Part shown: positions 17,805 through 26,694 of the stretch, in pieces | How the letters are laid out: every line of letters begins with the position of its first letter | Numbering within the stretch: the first letter of the stretch is position 1 | Assembly (NCBI GenBank): GCA_047974565.1 | Contig: JBKECN010000019.1 | Location: forward strand, 129,151 to 193,150 | Direction of reading: 5' to 3' | Source of the DNA: JBDIAG01 sp047974565 | Lineage (GTDB): Bacteria; Actinomycetota; Actinomycetes; Actinomycetales; CAWJMD01 | Length of the DNA: 64,000 nucleotides | Notes under the pieces: model-generated | The model's input: only the letters and a program-made list of their open reading frames with translations | Databases searched by the model: none | Told to the model about the DNA's origin: nothing | Made by a program: the position numbers and the translations under genes

Positions 17805-19697
17805 ATGGACGTCGAACTGCGCGAGATCCGTGACTTCCTCGCCGCCACTGAGCCGTTCGACGCCCTGCCCGAGCCGGCCGTCAACGGCCTGCCCCGGCAC
17901 CTGGGGGTTCGCTACTTCCGCCGCGGCAGCACCCTGCTGGCCCTGGGCGAGCAGGCCGCAGAGCTGTTCATCCTGCGCTCGGGCGCGGTCGACGTTCGCG
18001 ATGAGAACGGTGAACTGCGGGATCGGCGTGAGCCCGGCGCCACCCTGGGCAGCACCAGCGCGATGACCGGTGAGCCACTCACCGTGACCTGTACCGCCAT
18101 CGAGGATTCGTTGGTCTACGTGCTGCGCGCCGAACTCTTCGCCGAGCTGTTGGAGGCGCACCACGAGTTCGCCGAGTACTTCCGCACCCAGCGGGCGGCC
18201 CGGCTGCGGGCAGCCCTGATGCAGGCCCAGCTGGCCGACTCGCGCGAGCCGATCCTGCGGGCCCGGGTCCGCGATCTGTTCCGGCACCCTCCGCTGCTGG
18301 TCACCTCGAGCACGTCAGTGCGCGACTGCGCCCGGGCGATGCGCGAACACGACCTGTCCGCGGTGCTCGTGACGGGCGACTCGGGTGAGGGCGAGGTGGC
18401 TGCGCCTGCCGGTGGGGTGGTGGGCATCGTCACCGACAAGGATCTGCGCAATCGCGTGCTCGCCGCGGACGTCGACCCGGCCTCGCCGATCGCAACGGTG
18501 ATGACGCCGTCGCCGAGCACCACCTCGGCCCGGTCCCTGGCCTTCGACGTGCTGATGAGCATGGTCGAACGCAACATCCACCACATGCCGGTGCTGGACG
18601 CGGGCACCGTGGTGGGGGTGATCAGTGGCAGCGACCTGCTGCGTCTGCAGAACGCCAATCCGCTGTTCCTCGTCGGCGATCTGGCCCGTCAGGATGATGT
18701 GGCCGGGGTGGCCTCGGTCAGTGCCCGGCTGCCCGCGGTGGTCGAGCAGCTCGTCGCCCAGGACGCCTCCGCGGACGACATCGCCCGGATCGTCACGGCG
18801 ATCGGCGACGCGGTGGAGCGGCGGCTGCTGCAACTGGCGGAGTCGGCGCTGGGGCCACCTCCGATGCCTTACGCGTGGGCGGCTCTGGGGTCACAGGCCC
18901 GGTTCGAGCAGGGCCTGCACTCGGATCAGGACAATGCCCTGATCTTGGCGCAGGAGCCGGACGAGGACGCGTCCCGCTACTTCCATTCCCTGGCCCGCCA
19001 GGTCAGCGACGGCCTGGCCGAGTGCGGCTATCCGTACTGCAACGGTGAGGTGATGGCGACCAATCCGAAGTGGCGGCAGAGCCTGAACGCCTGGCGTCGC
19101 ACCTTCACCACGTGGGTGCAGCGGCCCGAGCCGATGGCGGTCATGCATTCGACGATCTTCTTCGACATGCGGGCCCTGCACGGTGAGACCTCCCTGGTGG
19201 ACACCCTGCGCCGGGACGTGCTCGCCACGACGCCGCAGGCGACCGCCTTCCTGGTCCACTTGGCCAAGCACGCGGTGCAGCGGCGTCCCCCGTTGGGGGT
19301 GTTCCGCGGTTTCGTCCTGGAGCACGAAGGCGAGCATTCGGACACGCTCGATCTCAAGCACGATGGGGTGGCGATCGTCGTGGAGTTGGCCCGGGTGTAC
19401 GCGCTGAGCCTGGGGCTGTCCCCGGTGAACACCCTGGCCCGGCTGGCCGCCACCGCGAAGGCCGGCAAGCTCAGCCAGTCCCAGGTCGGCGACCTCAGCG
19501 ACGCCTTCGAGTTCATCGGCTATGTGCGGCTGCGCCATCAAGGTCGCCAGGTACATGCCAGGCAGGCTCCGGACAACCACGTCTCGCCGGACGAACTGTC
19601 ATCGGCGGAGCGACGCCACCTGCGCGACGCCTTTGCGGTGGTGCGCCGGGCGCAGTCGACTCTGGCCGGTTCGTTCCCGATGCAGTACGTGTCGTGA
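17805..19697 (+). CDS. cNMP-binding/CBS/DUF294 nucleotidyltransferase-like protein
   Basis: This 630-aa cytosolic protein has a cyclic-nucleotide-binding-like domain (residues 15-130), a pair of CBS domains (about 155-290), then a DUF294 nucleotidyltransferase-like domain (SQARFEQGLHSDQDNALIL, about residues 370-400) and a DUF294 C-terminal helical domain. GlnD-like NTases use a G-S-x10-D-x-D pattern; here Gly is replaced in the first part but the D-Q-D-N acid pair is kept. CBS domains usually sense adenosine nucleotides, so it is likely a signal-responsive nucleotidyltransferase of unknown target. ATG 17805 begins a normal cNMP-domain N-terminus; upstream codons lie in the repeat. Confidence 0.88.
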   Translation: MDVELREIRDFLAATEPFDALPEPAVNGLPRHLGVRYFRRGSTLLALGEQAAELFILRSGAVDVRDENGELRDRREPGATLGSTSAMTGEPLTVTCTAIEDSLVYVLRAELFAELLEAHHEFAEYFRTQRAARLRAALMQAQLADSREPILRARVRDLFRHPPLLVTSSTSVRDCARAMREHDLSAVLVTGDSGEGEVAAPAGGVVGIVTDKDLRNRVLAADVDPASPIATVMTPSPSTTSARSLAFDVLMSMVERNIHHMPVLDAGTVVGVISGSDLLRLQNANPLFLVGDLARQDDVAGVASVSARLPAVVEQLVAQDASADDIARIVTAIGDAVERRLLQLAESALGPPPMPYAWAALGSQARFEQGLHSDQDNALILAQEPDEDASRYFHSLARQVSDGLAECGYPYCNGEVMATNPKWRQSLNAWRRTFTTWVQRPEPMAVMHSTIFFDMRALHGETSLVDTLRRDVLATTPQATAFLVHLAKHAVQRRPPLGVFRGFVLEHEGEHSDTLDLKHDGVAIVVELARVYALSLGLSPVNTLARLAATAKAGKLSQSQVGDLSDAFEFIGYVRLRHQGRQVHARQAPDNHVSPDELSSAERRHLRDAFAVVRRAQSTLAGSFPMQYVS

Positions 19698-19851
19698 TGG
19701 GCCGTGTCGTGATGGGCCGGTCGCGGGTCGTCGTGGACGGCTTCCGGATGGGCCGGGGGTCTCGGGTGACCCGGGCGTCTCTGGTGACCCGGGAGTCTCG
19801 GGCGGCCTGGAGGCGGGGCAGGCCGGGTTCGTGTCCGCGGGTGCGGGTGCG

Positions 19852-20547
19852 ATGAACCCGCTCGGTTTCGGACTCGGCTCGGTGGAGCGCCGACGTCGGC
19901 GCCTGCACCGGCGGGCCAGCCAAGGGCCGCTGCGGGAGTACCTCAATGTGCCCTTCCCCGCCCCGAGCACGCCCGCCGACCGGTTGGATCTGCTCGCGGT
20001 CGACCTGGAGACCACCGGACTGGACCCGGCCGTGGACCGGATCCTCAGCGTCGGGTATGTCCCGATCCGGGACGGGACGGTGCGGCTCAGCGGCGCCCGT
20101 CAGCACGTGGTGAGCCAGCGCCTGCCGGTCGGGCAGTCCGCCACCATCCATCAGCTCACTGACGACGACGTGGCCGACGGCAGCTCGTTGGAGTTCGTCC
20201 TGACCGATCTGCTCGAGGCACTGCGCGGCCGGGTGCTGCTGGCCCATCACGCCGAGATGGAGCGGGGCTTCCTCGCCCCGGCGATCAGGTCGGTGTTCGG
20301 ATCGGCACCGGCGTTCTCGATCGTCGACACCCTGTTGCTGCAGGCCCGGGTGATGCGCGTGGAGTTGGAGGAGGCGCCGCGGGGCACGCTGCGGCTGGGA
20401 GCGGCCCGTGAGCATTTCGGGCTGCCGCGGTACCGCTCACACGAGGCGCTGACCGATGCGCTCGCCTGCGCCGAACTGTTCCTGGCCCAACAGGCCGAAC
20501 TCGCCGGCCGGGGCACGGTGAGTCTGCGCACCTTGCAACGAGGTTGA
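19852..20547 (+). CDS. DEDDh 3'-5' exonuclease (DnaQ/PolC epsilon-like)
   Basis: This 231-aa protein has exonuclease motif I DLETTGL (residues 47-53 region), motif II around HHAEME, and motif III HEALTDALA, which together supply the Asp-Glu-Asp-Asp-His two-metal site. Such stand-alone DnaQ-like exonucleases follow DUF294 proteins in several actinobacteria and proteobacteria. This neighbourhood suggests joint regulation, but the pairing is not explained. ATG 19852 was taken because upstream residues are low-complexity repeat sequence (19700-19850). The downstream tesB start is 26 bp away. Confidence 0.85.
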   Translation: MNPLGFGLGSVERRRRRLHRRASQGPLREYLNVPFPAPSTPADRLDLLAVDLETTGLDPAVDRILSVGYVPIRDGTVRLSGARQHVVSQRLPVGQSATIHQLTDDDVADGSSLEFVLTDLLEALRGRVLLAHHAEMERGFLAPAIRSVFGSAPAFSIVDTLLLQARVMRVELEEAPRGTLRLGAAREHFGLPRYRSHEALTDALACAELFLAQQAELAGRGTVSLRTLQRG

Positions 20548-20561
20548 GGGTCGGCTAACGC

Positions 20562-20567
20562 TAGGGT
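20562..20567 (+). promoter_or_regulatory. -10 element (TAGGGT) for leaderless tesB
   Basis: TAGGGT ends exactly six bases before the GTG start, placing the predicted transcription start on the start codon. No -35 is obvious. Confidence 0.55.
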
Positions 20568-20573
20568 CGGCTC

Positions 20574-21461
20574 GTGGCGAACGACGACATCCGAGGCAAT
20601 GCCCTGGCCGAACTATTGCAGCTCATGGATCTCAAGCGGCTCGGGCGTGACGAGGCCGGGCGAGATCTCTTCGAAGGTGCCCGCCAACTGACCTGGCCCT
20701 CGGCCCGGGTGTTCGGTGGGCAGGTGCTGGGCCAGGCGATGATGGCCGCCAGCCTCACCGTCGAGCAGGATCGGCCGGTGCACTCCATGCACGGGTACTT
20801 CCTTCGCCCGGGTGACTCGCAGGTGCCGATCTCGTTCGAGGTGGAGCGGCTGCGGGACGGGCGCTCGTTCAGCGCCCGCCGGGTGCTGGCCATCCAGCAC
20901 GGGCGTCCGATCGCCGGGATGTCCTGCTCTTTCCAGTTGCCGGCGGACGGCTACGACCATGCCCAGCCGATGCCGCAGGTGCCTGAGCCGGAGTCCCTGC
21001 CGTCCACCGCGGACCTGATCGGCCACGTGGAACATCCACTGGCTCAGCATTATTCGCATGAGCGGCCGTTCGACGTACGGCACGTCACCGAGCCGATCTA
21101 TCTGTCCGCGGCGCCGGAACCCACCTCCTGGATGGCGGTGTGGATGAAGGCGGTCGGCCCGATGCCGGACCGGCCACTGCTGCACCGGGCGGTGCTCGCG
21201 TACGCCAGCGACTACACCATGCTCGAACCGATCCTGCGCCGGCATGGCCTGTCCTGGACCAGCGGTCAGGTGATGGCGAGCCTGGACCACTCCATGTGGT
21301 GGCACCGCACAGCCCGGGTGGACGAATGGCTGCTCTACGTCCTGGACAGTCCCTCGGCCCAAGGTGGGCGCGGGCTGGGCTTCGGCCGCATCTACACCCA
21401 GGACGGTCGCCTCGTCGCCACCGTCGCCCAAGAGGGGATGATCCGACCGCCACGGGATTGA
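20574..21461 (+). CDS. tesB: Acyl-CoA thioesterase II
   Basis: This 295-aa protein has the double hot-dog fold of TesB. FGGQVLGQAMMAASLTV and HSMHGYFLRPGD belong to the N-terminal hot-dog, and LDHSMWWHR with the final GRIYTQDGRLVATVAQEGM to the C-terminal hot-dog, including the catalytic Asp/Thr/Gln set. It hydrolyses acyl-CoA to free acid and CoA in the cytoplasm. The length equals the family norm. The GTG start is supported by a leaderless -10 hexamer. Its stop is one base from the stop of the convergent CHAT gene, leaving no room for a separate terminator. Confidence 0.93.
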   Translation: MANDDIRGNALAELLQLMDLKRLGRDEAGRDLFEGARQLTWPSARVFGGQVLGQAMMAASLTVEQDRPVHSMHGYFLRPGDSQVPISFEVERLRDGRSFSARRVLAIQHGRPIAGMSCSFQLPADGYDHAQPMPQVPEPESLPSTADLIGHVEHPLAQHYSHERPFDVRHVTEPIYLSAAPEPTSWMAVWMKAVGPMPDRPLLHRAVLAYASDYTMLEPILRRHGLSWTSGQVMASLDHSMWWHRTARVDEWLLYVLDSPSAQGGRGLGFGRIYTQDGRLVATVAQEGMIRPPRD

Positions 21462-21462
21462 T

Positions 21463-24400
21463 TCACTGCGATTCGTCCGGTGCCGCTCCCGGTTCAGCTC
21501 GGGCTCGCCACCAGTTGAGCAGTTCGATGAGACGGCAGGGCTCGGCAACCCGCTCCCCCGCGGCCGCCACGACCTCCGACTCCGGTAAGCCCTGGGTGAG
21601 TTCGTCCAGCCGGTCAAGCGCTCCCGCCAGCCCTTCCCCATCGCTCACGGCGCTCGAGGCGGCAATTGCCGCAGCCCACCACCCGATGGCGTTCACCGGC
21701 CCGGACCCACGTTCCTGGGCGAGTTCTGCGAGGACTCGCGCTGCGGTGGCCGCGTTCCGCATCGCGCCGACCCGGACAAACAGACCGTACGCGTCGGTGA
21801 TGCGCTGTTCGGCGGTGTCGTAGTCGCCCCGAGCCTGCGCCAGGATCCCCAACTGGTGGTACCAGGAGGCTCGGCGATCATGCTCGTCAGGGAGGCGATT
21901 GAGCTGATCGGAGATGAGGGCCGCCTCTGCATCCCAGTGCCCTCGCTCGTGCATGGCCGAGGCGGCGTGTTCGGTGTCGCTGTTCGCCTCGTCCAGGTAT
22001 CGTGCCGCCTCGTGGTGGTGGCGGGCCTCCAAGACATCGGCAATATCTGCGTCCCTGTCCTGGGGCCATACAGCCACCCGCCACAAGAAGTAATCTGCGG
22101 CTCTCACGTGAATGTCCTCGGAGTTCCCTGCACCCTCAGAGCCCGCAACCACGGCCGCCGCGAGCCGGTCGAGTTCGCTTGCCGTCCACCGATGGACAAA
22201 CCATCGATCGCCATCCTCGACGGAAGTCCTGGCCAACAGACTCGACATCACCAGTTCCTCCAGAGCTGCCGACGGATCGGTCATCACCGAACGCGGGGGG
22301 CGGGGCAGCGCCCGATACTCCGCAATTGCCGCCAACAACTCCTCCCGACTCGTTGCATCCAGGGCGTCAAGGTCGAGGTCTCCACCCTCGTTCGGTTGTG
22401 CCCCGGAGCCGATGAGAACAGCCTCGATCCGTTTCGCCGCTGCGCCACGGTCTGGGACAAACGCTGCAGCCTCGTCCGGCTCGCCGACGGCAAACAGAAC
22501 GGCGTTGTCATCAACAGGCCTGCGGAAGACCGCCAAGCCCGCCAGCAGGCGCCTCGCCTCGCCGGAGAGGTCGCTCAGGAGTTCTGGCAGCAGCACGTCG
22601 TCCGCCGCCAGCGTGACCGCGTCCGCCATGGCAGCGTCCAGGTCGCGCTCGCGATCCAGCCACCGCGCTGCTTGGTCGCTGCCGGACAGTGTCTCGGTGA
22701 GCCGCTTCTCCAGCCGTGTACGGATGTGTGGCAACCGTCCTCGGCCCCCGGCCAGTAGTGCGTCTACGGTCTCCAGCGTTCGTGGGTGGCCGCCGACCCC
22801 CGCCCACACCTGCCGGAGTTCGTCATCTGTCAGCGCGTCCAGCCGTGGCAATGCCCACGCGAGTTTCATCGTCTCGGCGAACGTCAGCGGGCCCACCCGG
22901 TGGGCGAGCAGCAACTTCTGCGCGCCTTCGGGCAACTCCACCGGATGACGGCTGGTGATGAGCAGCCGCGCCCTGCCGGGGCTGGAAAGCCAGGACGCCA
23001 AGAAGGCCGCGAGTTCGGTGTCCCGCACCGAGTAGCCGGTATCGCCCCTGACGAGGTTGTCCTCGAAGTTGTCCAGCACCACGACGAGATCGAAGTGGCG
23101 GAAGACGTGTTGTTGCAGCAGCGGTAGCCGGCTCTGCCATGGTTGGCGCCCGTCTTCGAGGAACTGCAGCAAGGGGGCTATCTGGTCCACTTTCCCGGCG
23201 GCTGCGTAGCGGCTCCGCAGCGCACTCGTGATCGCGAGGAGGACGCCATCCGGGTGGGTTTCCCGCTCGACCGTCACCTCCAGCATCTCGGGGAGCAACT
23301 CCCGGACCCGCCGAACGACCTCCGTCGCCAGGGTCGTCTTGCCGATCCCGCCAATGCCGGTCAGCATCGCCCCCGCATCCTGATCGCCGAGCATCACCCG
23401 GGCAAGCCGGTGCTGATCCGGTCGGCGGCCGACGAACTGTCCCGGGTCGAGAGCCAAGAGGTTGCCGACGCGTTCCGCGCCGGGGTTACGAAGGCGAAGA
23501 TCGGGCAGACTGGGGAGCGAGGTGTCGAAGAGGCTGGCCGCTGGGTTGCTGGCCTGCACCGTCACCACGGCCCACTCATCCAGCGCTGCGATCGCCTCGT
23601 CGCGCGGGCTAGCCACGGACGCGAAACTCTCCTGGACGGCCCGACGAGCACTGCCGACCGCCTCGACGGGACTCGGGATCACCGCTCGCGCCAGATCTGC
23701 GTACACCTGGGCGAACACCCGGGTGGCATACCGGTCGGTCACCGAGGTCTCGGTGCCCACGACCACCGGCACCCCCGCCGCGACCAGCCCGTCGGCGAAC
23801 GCGGCTACGGGGCTGTCGGCCCCTTCACCAGGCACATTCGTGTAGCAGGCGGCCAGTGACACCATCGGGGGCATCTTGCCCGGCGGAACAGCGCCATCCA
23901 CGAACTCGCGGGCAGTGACGAATACCGCCTTGCCGTCGTCACCCTCGAGGACCAGACGTCCAGGCGAACCGTGCCCGGAAATGTGCAGAACGTGTACGTC
24001 CCCGGAATCGAGGTAGCTGCGGATAGCCGCCAGCGTCGCGAACGGCACCACCCTGATTCGGGCATCGCCGCCGCGCGCGCCCTTCACGGCCGTGATGACG
24101 TTGCGCAGTTCGGTTTCGTAGTCCAGCAGCGCCCCGTTCCCGTCAATGGGGGACGCGATGGCCACGACGATGGTCAACGGCCCGGAGACGCTGCGGCCGG
24201 TCGCCCCGTCAGGGGCGGCGCGGTAGACGGTTGCCAGCGGATGCAGCGCAACCGGAGTGGGGGTGCCGGGCACCACCAATGCCTCCCACGGCAGCCTGCG
24301 CAACGCCTCCTCCCGGACGTCGAAGCCGAGCCGGACCGGCATCGTCACCCGGGTCGCCTCGGCGAAAACCGTCGCCAGAGCAGCGCCCACCTCCCCGGCC

Positions 24401-25320
24401 AGGAACGCCGTGCTCAAGTGAGCGCTCAGTTCACGCATCCGGGTTCCGGCCGCGACGGAGCGCCCGACCGCGGAATCGTCGTGTCTGGCCTCCGCGTGGC
24501 TAGCCCGAACACGGTGCACGTCCCCCAGCAGGGACGCCATCCGGTGGGTGAACCCGTCATGAGGTGTCGTGGCGTCCAGGCCCAACTGCGGGCAGCGCAG
24601 CGACAGCGAATGGGCGTCCACCCTGATGATGACGTCGGCGGGTTCGGCCAGCTCCACTCGGCCGCGGACATCCAGCCCACCGCCGCACGACTCCCCCGCG
24701 GTCTCGACGACATCTTCGACGCGGACCAACCAGACGCTGTCCCGGGCCCAGCCATCCGCGGAGTTGTACCGGCCGGACACCATCCCGATGATCTGGCCGT
24801 CCGAGAGCCTGACCACCGGCCCGCCGGACAGGCCCTTGAGTACCCCGCTGGCGACGAGCACGCCGAGCCGGGTGGAGTCTTCGAACATCGTCAAGCCCAT
24901 CCAGCGACCGGTCGTCGACCAGACCCGGCGAGCTCGTTCCTCGGTGGGATCATCCAGGTAACCAGCCCCGACAGCCTGGGCTGGTTCGTCCGGGCGAACG
25001 AGGTCGGTGGCCGCGAGAACCGGCGTGGCACAGGCCCACCCGCCCGAGAGGATCGCCACGTCGAGCACGGCGTCAACGGCAAGCACGCGGGCCTGGCTGA
25101 CAGCGGCAACACCTGCGCGGAGCGGTTCAATCGGCACGACGCTGCCCGGGTCGGGCGTGGCGGCGTCGTCCTGCCAGACGACCGGAAGGCTGCCCGTGAC
25201 GTCCTGAACGACGTGATACGCCGTGACCACCACGCCGGGGGCCGCCACCCAGCAGGTGCCCACCGGTTCTGCAGCGGCCGTCAGGACACGACCCAGATAT
25301 GCCTCGGGTAAACCCGTCAT
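21463..25320 (-). CDS. Trypsin-CHAT-NB-ARC-helical repeat protein (putative immune effector)
   Basis: This 1285-aa cytosolic protein combines four modules. Residues 1-215 are a trypsin-like serine protease with His36 (TAYHVV), Asp87 (AVLDVAIL) and Ser165 (GLSGGPVV). Residues about 300-590 form a CHAT caspase-like protease with His452 (LHISGHG) and Cys494 (LAACYTN). Residues about 630-900 form an NB-ARC/STAND ATPase with Walker A GIGGIGKT (657-664), Walker B VVVLDNFED (748-756) and a LLITSRH sensor strand. The remaining 300 or more residues are alpha-helical, with TPR-like pieces (WYHQLGILAQARGDYDTAEQ). STAND proteins with protease effectors act in bacterial conflict and programmed death. ATG 25320 was chosen because GGGGGGAG lies five bases upstream; 25335 would place that site inside the gene. 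The gene follows a Trypco1 gene. Confidence 0.9.
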   Translation of the reverse strand: MTGLPEAYLGRVLTAAAEPVGTCWVAAPGVVVTAYHVVQDVTGSLPVVWQDDAATPDPGSVVPIEPLRAGVAAVSQARVLAVDAVLDVAILSGGWACATPVLAATDLVRPDEPAQAVGAGYLDDPTEERARRVWSTTGRWMGLTMFEDSTRLGVLVASGVLKGLSGGPVVRLSDGQIIGMVSGRYNSADGWARDSVWLVRVEDVVETAGESCGGGLDVRGRVELAEPADVIIRVDAHSLSLRCPQLGLDATTPHDGFTHRMASLLGDVHRVRASHAEARHDDSAVGRSVAAGTRMRELSAHLSTAFLAGEVGAALATVFAEATRVTMPVRLGFDVREEALRRLPWEALVVPGTPTPVALHPLATVYRAAPDGATGRSVSGPLTIVVAIASPIDGNGALLDYETELRNVITAVKGARGGDARIRVVPFATLAAIRSYLDSGDVHVLHISGHGSPGRLVLEGDDGKAVFVTAREFVDGAVPPGKMPPMVSLAACYTNVPGEGADSPVAAFADGLVAAGVPVVVGTETSVTDRYATRVFAQVYADLARAVIPSPVEAVGSARRAVQESFASVASPRDEAIAALDEWAVVTVQASNPAASLFDTSLPSLPDLRLRNPGAERVGNLLALDPGQFVGRRPDQHRLARVMLGDQDAGAMLTGIGGIGKTTLATEVVRRVRELLPEMLEVTVERETHPDGVLLAITSALRSRYAAAGKVDQIAPLLQFLEDGRQPWQSRLPLLQQHVFRHFDLVVVLDNFEDNLVRGDTGYSVRDTELAAFLASWLSSPGRARLLITSRHPVELPEGAQKLLLAHRVGPLTFAETMKLAWALPRLDALTDDELRQVWAGVGGHPRTLETVDALLAGGRGRLPHIRTRLEKRLTETLSGSDQAARWLDRERDLDAAMADAVTLAADDVLLPELLSDLSGEARRLLAGLAVFRRPVDDNAVLFAVGEPDEAAAFVPDRGAAAKRIEAVLIGSGAQPNEGGDLDLDALDATSREELLAAIAEYRALPRPPRSVMTDPSAALEELVMSSLLARTSVEDGDRWFVHRWTASELDRLAAAVVAGSEGAGNSEDIHVRAADYFLWRVAVWPQDRDADIADVLEARHHHEAARYLDEANSDTEHAASAMHERGHWDAEAALISDQLNRLPDEHDRRASWYHQLGILAQARGDYDTAEQRITDAYGLFVRVGAMRNAATAARVLAELAQERGSGPVNAIGWWAAAIAASSAVSDGEGLAGALDRLDELTQGLPESEVVAAAGERVAEPCRLIELLNWWRARAEPGAAPDESQ

Positions 25321-25405
25321 CGGTACTCCCCCCACGCGCCCCTGCGGCGCTGCTATGGACTACGAACGGCTCGTGCTGCCCAACCCGGCGACCTGGCCGT
25401 CATCG

Positions 25406-25744
25406 TCAGGTCGCCTCCCGCCGATACGTCATCGTCACGGCCAACGTCGCTTCAGCGGAGCCTTGAGCCACCAGCACCGTCCCTGACGTGGCGACCGTCA
25501 ACCCGAACTGCACCGTCATCTCCTCCGGCCGGGCCGAGCGGCGAGCCAGTTCATCGAGCGAGTGCGCGACTTTGACGCCGATCTCCACGACGGCGTCCCG
25601 GGCGTTGTCGAAGGCCTCCATCACCTTCGCGGCGGGACCGGACGTCGGCTCGGAGCCCGGCGCGACGGCTGCCTCGACGAGTACCTGGGTGTCACCGAGT
25701 TCGACCGTGACGAGGCGGGTGGGGAGGCTCACCCGACCAATCAT
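25406..25744 (-). CDS. Trypco1-type small protein (CU044_2847 family)
   Basis: This 112-aa protein begins MIGRVSLPTRLVTVELGDTQVLVE. It has a central helix with FDNARDAVVEIGVKVAHSL and ends in a strand pair around EEMTVQFGLTVATSGT and ATLAVTMTYRR. This pattern matches the trypsin-co-occurring domain 1 (Trypco1) family, small proteins encoded beside trypsin-like proteases, CHAT proteases and STAND ATPases in predicted immune systems. It lies 85 bp upstream of the trypsin-CHAT-NB-ARC gene in the same direction, so the two are probably one operon. ATG 25759 is an alternative start. Its biochemical role is not known to me; sensor or adaptor is an inference. Confidence 0.75.
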   Translation of the reverse strand: MIGRVSLPTRLVTVELGDTQVLVEAAVAPGSEPTSGPAAKVMEAFDNARDAVVEIGVKVAHSLDELARRSARPEEMTVQFGLTVATSGTVLVAQGSAEATLAVTMTYRREAT

Positions 25745-25790
25745 GACAGACCAGCACATACCAATGCGATGTTCATGTGTCGACTAAATA

Positions 25791-25817
25791 CCCCATGGAG
25801 TTAAATGCGCCATGGGG
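25791..25817. promoter_or_regulatory. Inverted repeat operator candidate between divergent genes
   Basis: CCCCATGG (25791-25798) and CCATGGGG (25810-25817) form a perfect 8-bp inverted repeat with an 11-bp AT-rich spacer. It lies 46 bp upstream of the Trypco1 start and 35 bp upstream of the metallo-beta-lactamase-fold gene, just before the latter's -10 element. A dimeric repressor or activator could control both directions from here. Confidence 0.6.
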
Positions 25818-25840
25818 TCGCTGAGCCCGTGCTCCCTACC

Positions 25841-25846
25841 TATGGT
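25841..25846 (+). promoter_or_regulatory. -10 element (TATGGT) for leaderless MBL-fold gene
   Basis: TATGGT ends six bases before ATG 25853, predicting a leaderless transcript. The inverted repeat at 25791-25817 sits immediately upstream. Confidence 0.55.
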
Positions 25847-25852
25847 GGACAA

Positions 25853-26665
25853 ATGAGACGGACCTTCTCGCAGATCCGCGACCTCCACCCGACTCGTCGG
25901 CACGTCCTCTTCAGCGCCGGTTCGGTGCTCGGCATCGCGATTCTCGGCACCACGGCCTGCAGCCCTTCCGAATCTGGTCCTGCGGCAACGTCCTCCGGTG
26001 ACGGCTCGACTCCGGACTCGTCAGGTAGTGGCCCGAGCGGCGGCGAGACCGGGCTGGTCTGGCAACAGGCCTCCATGGGGTTCGTGTCGGCCTACGTCCT
26101 GGTCCGTGCCCATGAAGCGGCGATCGTCGACACCGGAGCCGACGGGTCGGACGCGCAGACCGCCATCGCGTCGGCATTGTCGTCCGTCGGGAGCGATTGG
26201 GACGCCGTCCAGCACATCGTGCTCACCCATCGACACGGCGATCACGTCGGGGGGCTCCCGACGGTGGCCACGGACGCACCCTCCGCGGCCCTCTATGCCG
26301 GCGCGGACGACATCGCCGAGATCACCGCGCCCGACGGCCGGCAGCTGACACCCCTCGCTGACGGCACCGAGATCTTCGGTCTGCAGATCATCGGCACGCC
26401 CGGACACACCCCCGGGCACGTCTCGGTCTTCGACCCGACCACGGGCGTGCTCGTGGCCGGCGACGCGCTGCGCACCACCGATGGGCTGCAAGGATCCGAC
26501 CCGCAGTACACCGCCGATCAGGGCGCGGCGGCGGAGTCGGTGCGCAAACTCGCCCAACTCAACGTGACGGCAATCCTGCCCGGCCATGGCCCGCCACTGA
26601 CCACCGACGCCGCAGGCGCCTTGAGCACCCTCGCCGACTCGATCCAGATCCCCGCCAGCACCTGA
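25853..26665 (+). CDS. Tat-exported lipoprotein with metallo-beta-lactamase fold
   Basis: This 270-aa protein starts with a twin-arginine segment (TRRHVLFSAGSVLG) followed by a lipobox-like TTAC, so it is probably exported folded by Tat and lipid-anchored outside the membrane. The mature domain carries the metal motif LTHRHGDHVGG (H-x-H-x-D-H), TPGHTPGHVSVF and ILPGHGPP, typical of glyoxalase II/beta-lactamase-fold hydrolases. The substrate is unknown. A Ser/Gly-rich linker of about 30 residues separates the anchor from the domain. It is divergent from the Trypco1 operon and shares its control region. Confidence 0.88.
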   Translation: MRRTFSQIRDLHPTRRHVLFSAGSVLGIAILGTTACSPSESGPAATSSGDGSTPDSSGSGPSGGETGLVWQQASMGFVSAYVLVRAHEAAIVDTGADGSDAQTAIASALSSVGSDWDAVQHIVLTHRHGDHVGGLPTVATDAPSAALYAGADDIAEITAPDGRQLTPLADGTEIFGLQIIGTPGHTPGHVSVFDPTTGVLVAGDALRTTDGLQGSDPQYTADQGAAAESVRKLAQLNVTAILPGHGPPLTTDAAGALSTLADSIQIPAST

Positions 26666-26694
26666 TCGCGCACCCGAGTTGCCAGTACACGACC

